Shown: positions 18,538 to 26,330 of the stretch, one piece after another
Position numbering within the stretch: the first letter of the stretch is position 1
Layout: every line of letters starts with the position of its first letter
The notes under the pieces: generated by a model
Database searches by the model: none
What the model was told of the DNA's origin: nothing
The model's input: only the letters and a program-made list of their open reading frames with translations
Assembly: GCA_902530595.1 (NCBI GenBank)
Contig: CACAAX010000013.1
Span: forward strand, 1 to 41,784
Reading direction: 5' to 3'
DNA from: an uncultured Alphaproteobacteria bacterium
GTDB taxonomy: Bacteria; Pseudomonadota; Alphaproteobacteria; Rhodobacterales; Rhodobacteraceae
Length of the DNA: 41,784 nt
Translations under genes and position numbers: made by a program

Positions 18538-18604
18538 TACATGCTGATAAAAATAGGAAAGCCACTATAAAGGCTCCGGTTAATTTGTATTTAATGTACT
18601 CCAT
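18512..18604 (-). CDS. Very small predicted lipoprotein
   Basis: This 30-residue frame starts at ATG 18604, preceded by AGGAG at 18614-18610, five bases away. It reads MEYIKYK, then a hydrophobic stretch, then the lipobox LSAC with the cysteine at residue 22, then NGGDGSGY. Signal peptidase II cleavage would leave a nine-residue lipopeptide, a pattern similar to entericidin-type mini-lipoproteins. The good ribosome site and lipobox support it; function is unknown. Confidence 0.45.
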   Translation of the reverse strand: MEYIKYKLTGAFIVAFLFLSACNGGDGSGY

Positions 18605-18632
18605 TACATCTCCTAAGAATTCTTTTGTAATT

Positions 18633-18911
18633 CTAGTTGCCTTTTAGTTTATCTTTAACGGTTAGAAAGACAAAAACAGCTAGAAATACCCTAATGAATA
18701 GAACAGCACTTAGCTCATCAAAGCTAGGATATAGATTAAAGTAAAGAAAACCATCCTTCATAACTATCCAATAAAGATCAAAATATCCCTCGTATTTTGT
18801 ATAACCAATTACTTGGGAAATTAATCCGAAGGAAATGGCAATCCAAATATTAGAATAAAATGCATTCCCAAATAATATATTTTTCGAAACAGATACTAAT
18901 CGGCTTGCCAT
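18633..18911 (-). CDS. Small membrane protein, unknown
   Basis: This 92-residue frame starts at ATG 18911 (MASRLVSVSKN), with GAAGG six bases upstream; a start at 18932 is possible but lacks that site. Two or three hydrophobic segments are visible: near residues 19-36 (NIWIAISFGLISQVIGY), and a C-terminal one (AVLFIRVFLAVFVFLTVK). A central YFDLYWIVMKDGFLYFNLYPSFDE stretch is aromatic-rich. It overlaps the upstream gene by 16 bases. I do not recognise a family. Confidence 0.5.
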   Translation of the reverse strand: MASRLVSVSKNILFGNAFYSNIWIAISFGLISQVIGYTKYEGYFDLYWIVMKDGFLYFNLYPSFDELSAVLFIRVFLAVFVFLTVKDKLKGN

Positions 18912-19144
18912 CTGAAACCTTCTTCTATACAAAACAAACGCCCAAATTTACACTTTTTGTCACTTCGACAAACCTTTTCATGCTTACTATTTTCCCAACA
19001 TTCGGTTGTGGCAGCAGAACCATATTTATCGATAAATCGGTCCCATGTGTCTCCAACCGACAAAAGTACAATCGAAGGCAATATAAATGCGACTAATATT
19101 ATCGTTACGAATGCTATACCGAAGCCCTCATTATTTTCTTCCAT
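18896..19144 (-). CDS. Small membrane-anchored Cys-rich protein, unknown
   Basis: This 82-residue frame is taken from ATG 19144 (MEENNEGFG); a more upstream start at 19231 adds 29 unlikely residues. One hydrophobic helix lies near residues 8-30 (IAFVTIILVAFILPSIVLLS). It is followed by a polar domain with five cysteines (TECWEN, EKVCRSDKKCKFG, LFCIEEG) that would be outside the cytoplasm and could form disulfides. It appears first in a run of four tiny overlapping minus-strand genes (19144 down to 18358). No family recognised. Confidence 0.5.
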   Translation of the reverse strand: MEENNEGFGIAFVTIILVAFILPSIVLLSVGDTWDRFIDKYGSAATTECWENSKHEKVCRSDKKCKFGRLFCIEEGFRWQAD

Positions 19145-19231
19145 TTGAAACCCTTTTTTTTTTACATGCAGAGCAGTTAAGTTCGTTTCACTATTTGTCA
19201 AAGGAATTAAGTTAGCTTTTGAGTAAAACAC

Positions 19232-19590
19232 ACCCCATCTGATGCATCCTTCAATGACACGCTACCTTTACACCCTTTACTGACATAATAAGGAGTAGTA
19301 GACAAGATTGACGATACATTCTTACCCAAAAAAATGTGATTTTAATACTTAAGCGAAAAATTTGTTTGCAACAATAAGGTTTACTAACCGAGACAACGTA
19401 CATTCATTTTTTCGAGACAAATTTAAAAGCAACAGCAAAGCCAAGGAAGGTCAGTGCACCTATAAAGTAAAAATTAATTTTTATAACTAACTGAATAAAA
19501 AGGCTAGTGTTAGTAAATGCGTTTGCAATCTTCTAATATTTATTAATAAAATAACAAGTAACTATATTATCAATTGAATAAGGTTAAATA
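19232..19590. other. Intergenic stretch, no supported gene
   Basis: These 359 AT-rich bases hold no frame with a convincing start. On the minus strand, around 19409-19530, about 40 codons could encode a hydrophobic peptide ending FVSKK, but they have neither ATG, GTG nor TTG start, so this may be a decayed gene end. No hairpin terminator stands out. The region must contain the promoters of the divergent small genes on each side. Confidence 0.5.
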
Positions 19591-19914
19591 ATGAAACTCA
19601 AACATTTCATTGCGACTCACACATTTCATTCAGACAAAGTTAAAAAGGAATATTTAAAGTTTGTTAAGCATCGAAAAAAAAATGCTGAGTGGTTTGAGAA
19701 TGTACCTAAAAGGGAGAATGCGCAACTACATCAATTGTTTATTGGAAAGGCAGATTTTTTCTTTTGCCACTGGTACGCCGAAAGCGAGAGTGCGATTATT
19801 GAGTCATTATCTGAAGCTGGAGCTGATCAATTTATTATGACAATGGCTACTGAAGTAGGTGTGCCTAAAATTGATTTAAATAAAATGACTGCTTTGATGG
19901 GAAAAATTAAATAA
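19591..19914 (+). CDS. Small ferredoxin-like alpha/beta protein (DUF4242-like)
   Basis: This 107-residue soluble protein starts at ATG 19591 with AAGG seven bases upstream. The pattern is beta-alpha-beta: MKLKHFIATHTF, a helix to residue 32, then AQLHQLFIGKADFFFCHWYAE (around 44-66), a helix ESAIIESLSEAGADQFI, and a short C-terminal tail. It recalls small dimeric alpha-beta barrel proteins in which a strand ending FCHWYAE packs the core. No enzyme function can be given. It lies among other small alpha+beta proteins of similar size at 18-24.7 kb. Confidence 0.55.
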   Translation: MKLKHFIATHTFHSDKVKKEYLKFVKHRKKNAEWFENVPKRENAQLHQLFIGKADFFFCHWYAESESAIIESLSEAGADQFIMTMATEVGVPKIDLNKMTALMGKIK

Positions 19915-20078
19915 TGTCTTCCCTCCAATTCATACCAGTCTCAGCTAAAGACACTCGAACTCCCAAAAAACTGATATTTAATTTGCTGGTCTAGTAAATA
20001 TGATTATTTGTTTAACATATGAAGCATATCGGGTAGCTCGTCTTACTAAGACTTTGACTAAAGGATCTCACTAAGTTT

Positions 20079-20498
20079 ATGGATTCAAAAACACTAATGG
20101 AAACTTATTTGATGGAAGTTGGTCAAAATGGCCGATTAGATTTAATTAAGACTATTGCACAACCAGATATGATTGATGAAGCAAATAGAGCGTTTGGTGG
20201 GCCAGTTGGGCGAGACGGGCTTATAGCTCACGTTAAGACGTTTCGTAGTCAAATAGGACAGTTAAAGCTTGAGATTAAACAAATTGTAGGAAATGAAAAT
20301 GAAGTCATGGCACATTGGTTTTTTACTGGGATCCATAGGGGGCCCTGGTTAAGGCGTGAGGCAACAGGGAAAGAAGTTTCAGCGGATGTATTTAGCTTCT
20401 TTACACTGAAAGACGGACTGATCAGCTACTATCGTCTTTGGCTACATGCTATGATTGATGGGCCAGTAATTTTCGATTCATCTTGCCCACGCATGTAA
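20079..20498 (+). CDS. SnoaL-like (ester cyclase / NTF2 fold) protein
   Basis: This 139-residue protein fits the SnoaL-like polyketide-cyclase family: an N-terminal helix with LMETYLMEVGQNGRLDLI, then VGRDGLIAHVKTFRSQIGQLKLEIKQIVG, then a strand pair EVMAHWFFTGIHRGPWL, then TGKEVSADVFSFFTLKDGLISYYRLW. The fold forms a cone-shaped pocket that binds small hydrophobic molecules. Known members are cyclases, hydrolases or isomerases, but many are uncharacterised. The start is ATG 20079 with a distant AAGGA, so translation may be weak. Substrate unknown. Confidence 0.75.
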   Translation: MDSKTLMETYLMEVGQNGRLDLIKTIAQPDMIDEANRAFGGPVGRDGLIAHVKTFRSQIGQLKLEIKQIVGNENEVMAHWFFTGIHRGPWLRREATGKEVSADVFSFFTLKDGLISYYRLWLHAMIDGPVIFDSSCPRM

Positions 20499-20612
20499 AA
20501 AAGACAAATTTCAAAGTATTAGGTATATCTTTTAAATTGAAAAGTGGACAAATAGGCAAAACTGAAGCCTAATACTATAAGTTCACAACATAAACTAAAA
20601 AAGGAGAGCAGA

Positions 20613-20969
20613 ATGAATGTAGATCAAGTCCTTGTAGCTGCAAATAATAGAATACATGATGTATATAAAACACTTTATTGTTCGATAGCTAGCTATTTGA
20701 TTATAGTAATAGGGTTAACAGTATCAGCCTCAGGTGAAGTAGACTTAATTTGCGCTGTGCTTGCCGTGGCAATAGCTATTGTACAAATAGCTGCCGGAGA
20801 CGGTGCCATAAAAGATATTGAGGCTTTAAGAAGCGATATGCCTAAAGAAATGCAAAATTCAAATTTCGCAGAAAGTTGGCGATCACAACCGGTTGGGCTT
20901 TTTAGATTATTGAACGTCATTGTGCCGATAGCCGTGAGCGGTGCAACTCTCTTAACTATTTATAATTAA
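20613..20969 (+). CDS. Small membrane protein, unknown
   Basis: This 118-residue protein starts at ATG 20613 with a clear GGAG site about eight bases upstream. It has hydrophobic helices near residues 22-38, 43-60 and 97-115, and a polar loop between helices two and three (AAGDGAIKDIEALRSDMPKE onward). Thus three membrane spans are likely. It is followed at once by a hairpin terminator, so it is a single-gene unit. No family recognised. Confidence 0.65.
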   Translation: MNVDQVLVAANNRIHDVYKTLYCSIASYLIIVIGLTVSASGEVDLICAVLAVAIAIVQIAAGDGAIKDIEALRSDMPKEMQNSNFAESWRSQPVGLFRLLNVIVPIAVSGATLLTIYN

Positions 20970-20983
20970 TTCAACATAAATTG

Positions 20984-21034
20984 GAGTGGCTTTTTCAATA
21001 CTTGTGGTTCTAGACTTATCTGAGAAAGCCACTC
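20984..21034 (+). terminator. Hairpin terminator after the 20613-20969 gene
   Basis: GAGTGGCTTTTTC (20984-20996) pairs with GAGAAAGCCACTC (21022-21034), with a single mismatch and a 25-base loop, followed by TTTTG. It begins 15 bases after the stop codon. The long loop is unusual but the stem is strong for this AT-rich sequence. Confidence 0.65.
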
Positions 21035-21166
21035 TTTTGTCAAAAGTAACTATTGAGTATTTTATTTTATTAGTATAGCAATCTATAGAGCTTATTTTTT
21101 CCTTTTTTTTTTTGATCTTAGGAAATTTATTTTCTCAAAGTGCTTATTTAGGAAAGGAAAGATATT

Positions 21167-21373
21167 ATGGTAAACGGAACAGTTAAGTGGTTTAACACTA
21201 ACAAGGGATATGGCTTTATTGAACCTGATGATGGCGGTAAGGATGTATTCATACACGTAAGTGCTGTTGAAAAATCGGGTTTGAAGACACTTCTAGAAAA
21301 CCAAAAAATAACCTTTGAAATAAATCAAGATAAGGGTAGATCATCAGCTGCTAATATAAAGATTGTTAGTTAA
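21167..21373 (+). CDS. Cold-shock protein, single domain (CspA family)
   Basis: This 68-residue protein is one complete cold-shock domain. [21 protein letters not shown] carries RNP1 and [12 protein letters not shown] carries RNP2, followed by [14 protein letters not shown]. It begins at ATG 21167 after GGAAAGGAAAG. The upstream 130 bases are T-rich and could form a long untranslated leader like that which makes other csp mRNAs temperature-responsive, though no specific element is recognisable. It binds single-stranded RNA or DNA and melts structure. Confidence 0.95.
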   Translation: MVNGTVKWFNTNKGYGFIEPDDGGKDVFIHVSAVEKSGLKTLLENQKITFEINQDKGRSSAANIKIVS

Positions 21374-21397
21374 ATATAATTTAACTAATCTTAATAA

Positions 21398-22380
21398 ATG
21401 ATAAATGATGAGCGCTCACTCTATTTTAGTTATGCAGAGAGATTAAAGCAGCCAAACGAGCTGGTACCTATCATTACCAGTTTCTTCCATGAGGATGCGA
21501 CAATTAATATTGTTCATCCCTTCAATCAGATAAATGGGCCAAAGGGCTACCTTGAACATTTTTTTTTACCACTGCAAGACTCATTACAGGGACTTTATCG
21601 ACGAGACGATATTATTATGCTTGGTGAGTTTGAAGGTATCAAATGGATTAGTTCAACAGTCTATTACGTTGGCCATTTACAAAAACTGGGTTGGCATAAA
21701 GGCCTCAGGTAATTTGTCATATTTACGTTATCGAGAATTCCATCGTATTGGCAATGGTAGAGCTGTTGAAACCTACATTTTTTTTAGACATCCCGGAACT
21801 AATGATTACCTGTAATCAATGGCCATTGGATATAGGACCTGGACATTCCAGGGGATATACGGGGTTAATAAAAGGACCTGCATCGCATGATGGCGTACTC
21901 AAACAAAATTGTGATCCCAAACAAGGAAAATTGAGTTATCAGATTGTTACAGACATGTTATCAAACTTAGCAACAAAAGACGAAGCTTGGCGTCCATATT
22001 GGCACAAAAATATGGTGTGGTATGGGCCAGGAGCTTTTGGCTCTTTTATTGGTGTAGAGGAGTTTGCTTCATTCCAGGTTCCATTCGAGTCCCAATTTGA
22101 AGGATGGTCAGGAGGGTCAAAGAATAATGGTCTAACTAAACATTTCACACGATTTGGTGAGGGAAATTACACTTGTTCAGGAGGATGGCCCTCCCTAACG
22201 GGAATAAACGTCAAACCCTTTCTTGGACAAGAGCCAACTAATGAACGGATATTTATGCGAGTATGTGATTGGTGGCGACGTGAAAATCAATTGCTAGTTG
22301 AAAATTGGGTATTTGTTGATGTTCCACATGCTTTATTGCAACTAGGATACGATCCATTGCCAAATTGGCAAATTAACTAA
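21398..22380 (+). pseudogene. Two-domain SnoaL-like protein, broken by two +1 frameshifts
   Basis: Three overlapping frames join into one sensible protein of about 326 residues. Frame one (21398-21712) reads up to YYVGHLQ; one extra A in the A5 run at 21681-21685 then shifts the frame, and the second frame continues NWVGIKASGN to VETYIF. One extra T in the T8 run at 21778-21785 shifts it again, and the third frame continues LDIPELMITCNQWPLDIGP to the stop at 22380. Removing one base from each run restores the whole gene. The product would have two SnoaL/NTF2-like domains, the second with WYGPGAFGSFIGVEEF. Both lesions are homopolymer insertions, so sequencing error and real decay are both possible. 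Confidence 0.75.
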
Positions 22381-22417
22381 GAGTCTTTATTATATGTTTG
22401 GCAAAGAAAGTTGAAGG

Positions 22418-22774
22418 ATGATAGAGTTATTGAGGTTGCATGATGAAAAATCTGCTCCATTAGCAAGCAAGCATATACTTGAGAAAGTCAAAGCGTCTTT
22501 TGGAATTATTACAGGACTTTATATTATATTAATAATACTCTTAATGGTTAAGCCAGCATATACTGGATCAGTGTCTGAGCAAAAAATGCAGGATAGCAAA
22601 GTAACTTCTGGCGAATGTCTAGAAGTTCTTGAAAAAGGAAATTTTATGCCCGTGAATGATACAAATTTTTATCGCATTTTCTATGATGGACATTTATATA
22701 TTATGACAATTAAGTACATGGGGATAATTAAGCACTATAGTTGCGATATTAAGATCAAGCTTATAAAAAATTAA
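22418..22774 (+). CDS. Small protein with one N-terminal membrane segment, unknown
   Basis: This 118-residue frame has a polar N-terminus, one hydrophobic helix near residues 27-46 (FGIITGLYIILIILLMVK), then AYTGS and an outward polar domain with two cysteines (GECLEVLEKGNF and HYSCDIKI). It could be a membrane-anchored or cleaved periplasmic protein. The ribosome site GAAGG abuts the ATG too closely, so the true start may lie further in. It begins 37 bases after the broken SnoaL gene. No family recognised. Confidence 0.45.
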   Translation: MIELLRLHDEKSAPLASKHILEKVKASFGIITGLYIILIILLMVKPAYTGSVSEQKMQDSKVTSGECLEVLEKGNFMPVNDTNFYRIFYDGHLYIMTIKYMGIIKHYSCDIKIKLIKN

Positions 22775-22871
22775 AAATTTTTCTATTCAAATACGTTGGT
22801 TCTTTTTGTGATGACTTGGAAAATGAAACGTAAAATTTTTGCACAAAATTTGAGAAGCAAATAATTTCCAC

Positions 22872-23201
22872 TCAGTACAGATCTTGAAGAATAACGTTTC
22901 TACTGGACTCGATAACCGGACTGATAGCTTCAAGTTCTTTCATTATGCTTTGCCGAAAATTATCAATGGCTTTTTGACAATCCTTATATGCTTGTGGACT
23001 ATTATATTCAAAAAGTGTTGATGTCTTATAAGTACCCTTTTTATTCCAAATTTGATTATAGCAGAATCTTGTACATCCTTTTTGTTTGAGCTTTGCAAAA
23101 AGGAGCTTTCCTTTTTCTTCCCATAACCTTATGTGCAGAAGCATTTGAGCCTCCGTTTTAAAAGTAAAGGTATTGTACGACATGAGATTGGGTTCAGTCA
23201 T
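22872..23201 (-). CDS. Small dimeric alpha-beta barrel-type protein, unknown
   Basis: This 109-residue protein, started at ATG 23201 because AGAGG lies seven bases upstream, has a pattern of strand YNTFTFKTEAQ, a helix MLLHIRLWEEKGKLLFAKLKQ, a strand pair FCYNQIWNKKGTYKTSTLFEYN, and a helix to the end. This is the layout of antibiotic-biosynthesis-monooxygenase-like domains, though similarity to named families is weak. It is the last gene of a minus-strand run of five short proteins (24664 to 22872). Confidence 0.5.
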   Translation of the reverse strand: MTEPNLMSYNTFTFKTEAQMLLHIRLWEEKGKLLFAKLKQKGCTRFCYNQIWNKKGTYKTSTLFEYNSPQAYKDCQKAIDNFRQSIMKELEAISPVIESSRNVILQDLY

Positions 23202-23234
23202 TTTATTGCCTCTCATAAGCTAACTATCAAATAA

Positions 23235-23534
23235 TTATTGTTTCCTTAGTTGTTGAATAACATCGCCGTCAAATACGATAGTATCTGTGATTTTAAAATC
23301 GTATTGTTCCCTCCATTCTGACATTTCTTTAAAAAGCAAATCACCTTTTTCCTTAGTTTCAAAAATAGCAAACATCAAAACAGACTCTGGACTAGCTCGA
23401 ACCCAAGTGATTTCTAATAAACCACGTTCTAAGAGTTCGGGAACTTTGGTAGTGTGCATGGCAATAAATTTCTCGCAGTCTGCCTCTGTGAAAAAGTTAA
23501 ACATACCAACCCTACCAACACTCATAATGTGCAC
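23235..23534 (-). CDS. Small ferredoxin-like protein, paralog of 23566-23859
   Basis: This 99-residue protein, with GTG start at 23534 after AGGA (an internal ATG at 23525 is also possible), resembles its neighbour at 23566: FNFFTEADCEKFIAMHTTKV against INFFSEEDFDKYFALHKEFA, and ERGLLEITWVRASPES against ECGLLEATYVKASATS, then EWREQYDFK against EWRKKYDFK. The predicted fold is beta-alpha-beta-beta-alpha-beta as in dimeric alpha-beta barrels, which often act on small aromatic compounds or act as stress proteins. The pair is evidently a tandem duplication with strong divergence. No function is assigned. Confidence 0.6.
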   Translation of the reverse strand: MHIMSVGRVGMFNFFTEADCEKFIAMHTTKVPELLERGLLEITWVRASPESVLMFAIFETKEKGDLLFKEMSEWREQYDFKITDTIVFDGDVIQQLRKQ

Positions 23535-23565
23535 ATACTTCCTTCGACTCGGTTAGATAACAGTA

Positions 23566-23859
23566 CTAATTTTTCATCTTACCATATTCATAAAGAATTT
23601 CTCCATCAAAGGTAATTACGTCAACTTTAAAATCGTACTTTTTACGCCATTCATTTGCCCTTCTTAAAATTTCTTGAGCACCTTCTTCGGTTTCAACAAC
23701 AGAAAAATATAGTAGTGAGGTTGCACTTGCTTTTACGTAGGTAGCTTCAAGAAGACCACACTCATCCAAAGAACTTGCAAACTCTTTATGAAGAGCAAAA
23801 TATTTATCGAAATCTTCTTCCGAAAAAAAGTTTATAATATTAGTCCTAGCTACAGCCAT
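23566..23859 (-). CDS. Small ferredoxin-like protein, paralog of 23235-23534
   Basis: This 97-residue protein begins MAVARTNIINFFSEED and ends DGEILYEYGKMKN. The order is strand, helix (DKYFALHKEFASSL), strand (GLLEATYVKAS), strand (LLYFSVVETEEG), helix (AQEILRRANEWRKKY) and strand (VDVITFDG). It shares about two-fifths of its residues with the next gene downstream and a looser N-terminal pattern (IIN-F-S-ED) with the protein at 24362. The gap to the next gene is 31 bases, so they likely share a transcript. Confidence 0.6.
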   Translation of the reverse strand: MAVARTNIINFFSEEDFDKYFALHKEFASSLDECGLLEATYVKASATSLLYFSVVETEEGAQEILRRANEWRKKYDFKVDVITFDGEILYEYGKMKN

Positions 23860-23897
23860 TTTTTCTATTTATGTAGGAAATTTGTTTCATTTAATTT

Positions 23898-24233
23898 CTA
23901 GATGCGATCTACCTTCTCCAAATCACGAACGCTGACAACATCTCTCCAAACTTTATTATCTTTCCATAATTGCACATTGGTAGTTTCCCATTTTTTACCT
24001 CCGTGCTCTATCAACACGTCCCTCCATGCCAGTAGATCTTTATTTTCAATTATAAGGTCAAGCTTTTCAAAAGTTAAACCGTCCTCAAATCTTTTTTTTA
24101 TAAACGAGACCATTTCATCTTTGGAAATCAATGTCGTTTCTCTTAGATATAAATATTCATCATGTAATATATCCTGAAGTCCCTCAAAGTCTTTATTCTC
24201 AATCAGGCTTTTAATTGTGTTCCATTTGTCCAT
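23898..24233 (-). CDS. Small NTF2/SnoaL-like protein, paralog of 17967-18293
   Basis: This 111-residue protein is best started at ATG 24233, with AGAGG five bases upstream, giving MDKWNTIKSLIENKDF; this aligns with MEKYIKVLRLLEERNW of the plus-strand protein at 17967. Shared blocks are ILHDEYLYLRETTL with WLHEDFMYIKETAL, and VQLWKDNKVWRDVVS with IQLYKDGKVWREISN. The layout fits a minimal NTF2-like domain without an obvious active-site pair. It sits between two ferredoxin-like genes of the same strand. Confidence 0.6.
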   Translation of the reverse strand: MDKWNTIKSLIENKDFEGLQDILHDEYLYLRETTLISKDEMVSFIKKRFEDGLTFEKLDLIIENKDLLAWRDVLIEHGGKKWETTNVQLWKDNKVWRDVVSVRDLEKVDRI

Positions 24234-24361
24234 AAGCACCTCTAAATTCCTGTTTCACGCTCATAATAAATTTTATTGATTAGCTCCCCAAAAGGTATTG
24301 TATTAAAGTCTTCATTTTATTTTTATTACATATTCAGCAATACATATTTCTGCGGTAGCTT

Positions 24362-24664
24362 TTACCTTCCTAGGGATAGAACTTGGTCAACCTCCCAATT
24401 ATACGTAATTGTTTTTGGTGCTAGTCGATCTCTAAAAGGTACGATAATTTGCTCTCCTATTTTCATAATAACTTTTTGGTCTGCCTTTTGTTTAAAGCTC
24501 CAGAGCGCCAACATTCTATTTGGCATATCTATATCTCTAACTATTTCCAGAGTGCTCTCAGGAACTGACTCTTTATATTTTGGCCACTGCTGTTTTAATA
24601 CCATAATGAACATCTCACATTCATCTTCGGAAGAAAATGTATTTATGATAGTTGTTTTAAACAT
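24362..24664 (-). CDS. Small ferredoxin-like protein, distant paralog
   Basis: This 100-residue protein starts MFKTTIINTFSSEDECEMFI, close in pattern to the N-termini of the proteins at 23235 and 23566 (strand, then F-[ST]-x-x-D, then helix). The middle has a strand pair RDIDMPNRMLALWSFKQ, then a helix and the terminal segment VDQVLSLGR. It is probably the third member of the same local family but is too diverged to be sure by eye. No clear ribosome site is seen. Confidence 0.5.
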   Translation of the reverse strand: MFKTTIINTFSSEDECEMFIMVLKQQWPKYKESVPESTLEIVRDIDMPNRMLALWSFKQKADQKVIMKIGEQIIVPFRDRLAPKTITYNWEVDQVLSLGR

Positions 24665-24765
24665 ACTTTATTTAACTACTATATGATATGACTTTCAACG
24701 GTGAAAATTATTTAAAAACAGCGCAATTAATGCTCAAAGATTTAATTTAGAAAAAATTATATGTA

Positions 24766-25020
24766 TCAATTGGTGAGAGTTGGATAGCAATAGTACCGGT
24801 GGTCGCCAAGCACTTCATCCGAATTCTGAAAACTCTCCAAGACCTCCCCATTGTTTTTTATATAGAACCGCGGGTCTTTTTTGAGTTCATATGCTTGTCT
24901 CATACATTCATTTTTAGATAAGTTATTTTGTATGATATGAGACTGAAAATTCGCATTTGGCGTAATCCCAACGTTTGGGGTAAGGTTTATAATCAATATA
25001 AGTGAATACCAAACAGTCAT
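24766..25020 (-). CDS. Small exported protein, unknown
   Basis: This 84-residue frame is started at ATG 25020 because GGAG lies six bases upstream; the longer frame from 25056 is less likely. It begins MTVWYSLILIINLTPNVG, a short hydrophobic stretch that may be a signal peptide, and continues with NLSKNECMRQAYELKKDPRF and a terminal YYCYPT. The two cysteines could form one disulfide in the periplasm. No family recognised. Confidence 0.45.
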   Translation of the reverse strand: MTVWYSLILIINLTPNVGITPNANFQSHIIQNNLSKNECMRQAYELKKDPRFYIKNNGEVLESFQNSDEVLGDHRYYCYPTLTN

Positions 25021-25079
25021 AGAAATCTCCGTTGTATTATTTGCTTTGAAAAGCATTAGCTGAAAGCAATGAAATTAAT

Positions 25080-25769
25080 TTAAATTTGATCTTTTAACCA
25101 TACCTTTAAAGCCGATATAGTTTTAAGTTCGACAACCCTCTCTAAATTAAAAGTCCTGTCAACTTCCTCATGTTTCCATGTCAATTTATGAGGAATATAA
25201 ATTCCCGTTCCCCCAATATTTCTTACAGGTAGAACGTCAGATTTTAATGAATTTCCAACCATTAAAAAGTCCTTCGGTGAAATATTATTCTTTTGCAAAA
25301 TTTCCAAATATGTTTGCTCATCTTTCTCTGAGACGATTTCTATTGAGCTAAAGTATTTCAAAAGCCCAGATTTTTCTACTTTTCTCTGCTGATCAAGTAA
25401 ATCTCCCTTTGTTATCATTATAAGCATATAGTGCTCTGAAAGATGTCGAAGTGTTTCTTCAACTTCAGGTAAAAGCTGAATAGTCTGTGCAAGCATATCT
25501 TTTCCGGTTTTTATTATTTTATCTATATTCTGGAAATTGGTTTGGTTATTGGAAAATCGTACTGATGCTTCTAATAATGAAAGTATAAACCCTTTTATTC
25601 CATAGCCATAAAACTTAATGTTTTCCTTTTCAATTTGAAAAATAACTTCTTCAGGATCTTTGATATGGGGATGTAGTTCGATAAACTTCATCTGTGCTTG
25701 GTGAAAAAATACTTCATTTTCCCAAAGGGTATCATCGGCGTCGAAACCTATTATTTGTTTGTTGTTCAT
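25080..25769 (-). CDS. HAD-superfamily hydrolase
   Basis: This 229-residue protein has the HAD motifs: GFDADDTLW with Asp10 (nucleophile) and Asp12, LIMITKGD as motif II, KDFLMVGNSLKSDVLP as motif IV, and an intervening SGLLKYF-SSIEIVSEKDEQTY region with the Lys. A helical cap lies near residues 20-100. This is the plan of YjjG-like nucleotidases and 2-haloacid dehalogenase-like phosphatases; motif patterns favour a small-molecule phosphatase. It starts 3 bases after the GNAT gene, in one operon. Confidence 0.88.
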   Translation of the reverse strand: MNNKQIIGFDADDTLWENEVFFHQAQMKFIELHPHIKDPEEVIFQIEKENIKFYGYGIKGFILSLLEASVRFSNNQTNFQNIDKIIKTGKDMLAQTIQLLPEVEETLRHLSEHYMLIMITKGDLLDQQRKVEKSGLLKYFSSIEIVSEKDEQTYLEILQKNNISPKDFLMVGNSLKSDVLPVRNIGGTGIYIPHKLTWKHEEVDRTFNLERVVELKTISALKVWLKDQI

Positions 25770-25772
25770 TAC

Positions 25773-26213
25773 TTATTTTCCAATCCACTCGAATTGTAAT
25801 TCCGGTATGCCATCCGAACCGCGGTCTTTTCTATTTTTGAATTTAAATCCTTCTCTTTTGTAAAACTTATGTGCCAAATTATTAAATTCATGACTCCACA
25901 GATGTAAATATTTGTGGTCAGATTTAATTCGGTCCAGAAGTATCTTCCCAATGCCTTCGCCTTTTTTGTTCACATATAATGCAGAAATTTGTAATAAGTC
26001 AGGATTATAGGAAATATACCCATTAATTGGCTGACCAATTACCCATACTTCTCTCAGTGGAATTGCATTTCTAATCATTTCGGTAAGCTTGTGTTTGTCA
26101 AAAAGACGTGGCATCTCTACCGTTTTTTCAATCCAGTCATCAACTATCAATGCACATGCTGATGCATCATCAATAGTTGCCCGCCTTAATGTGTAAATTT
26201 CATCGTGTATCAT
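25773..26213 (-). CDS. GNAT-family N-acetyltransferase
   Basis: This 146-residue protein has the GNAT plan: TLRRATIDDASACALIVDDW at the start, WVIGQPINGYISYNPDLLQISALYVNKKGEGIGKILLDRI spanning strands 2-4 and the acetyl-CoA motif A (KKGEGIGK), then YLHLWSHEFNNLAHKFYKREGFK as motif B, and GIPELQFEWIGK at the end. The acceptor is unknown. It ends just before the HAD gene, and its start faces the PCuAC gene across a 117-base divergent spacer. Confidence 0.9.
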   Translation of the reverse strand: MIHDEIYTLRRATIDDASACALIVDDWIEKTVEMPRLFDKHKLTEMIRNAIPLREVWVIGQPINGYISYNPDLLQISALYVNKKGEGIGKILLDRIKSDHKYLHLWSHEFNNLAHKFYKREGFKFKNRKDRGSDGIPELQFEWIGK

Positions 26214-26330
26214 TATTCTATTTTTCTAACTGCAAGCACATTCGATAGTAATTAAATTGCGTTGTTTTACAATTGTGTTAAAAAATAGAATATTATTGCC
26301 AAGTCCAGAAAATAAATAGATAAGTTATTT

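Noticed and set aside
19409-19530. Hydrophobic minus-strand frame ending FVSKK
   Set aside because: It has an attractive membrane-like end but no ATG, GTG or TTG start after the preceding stop codon.
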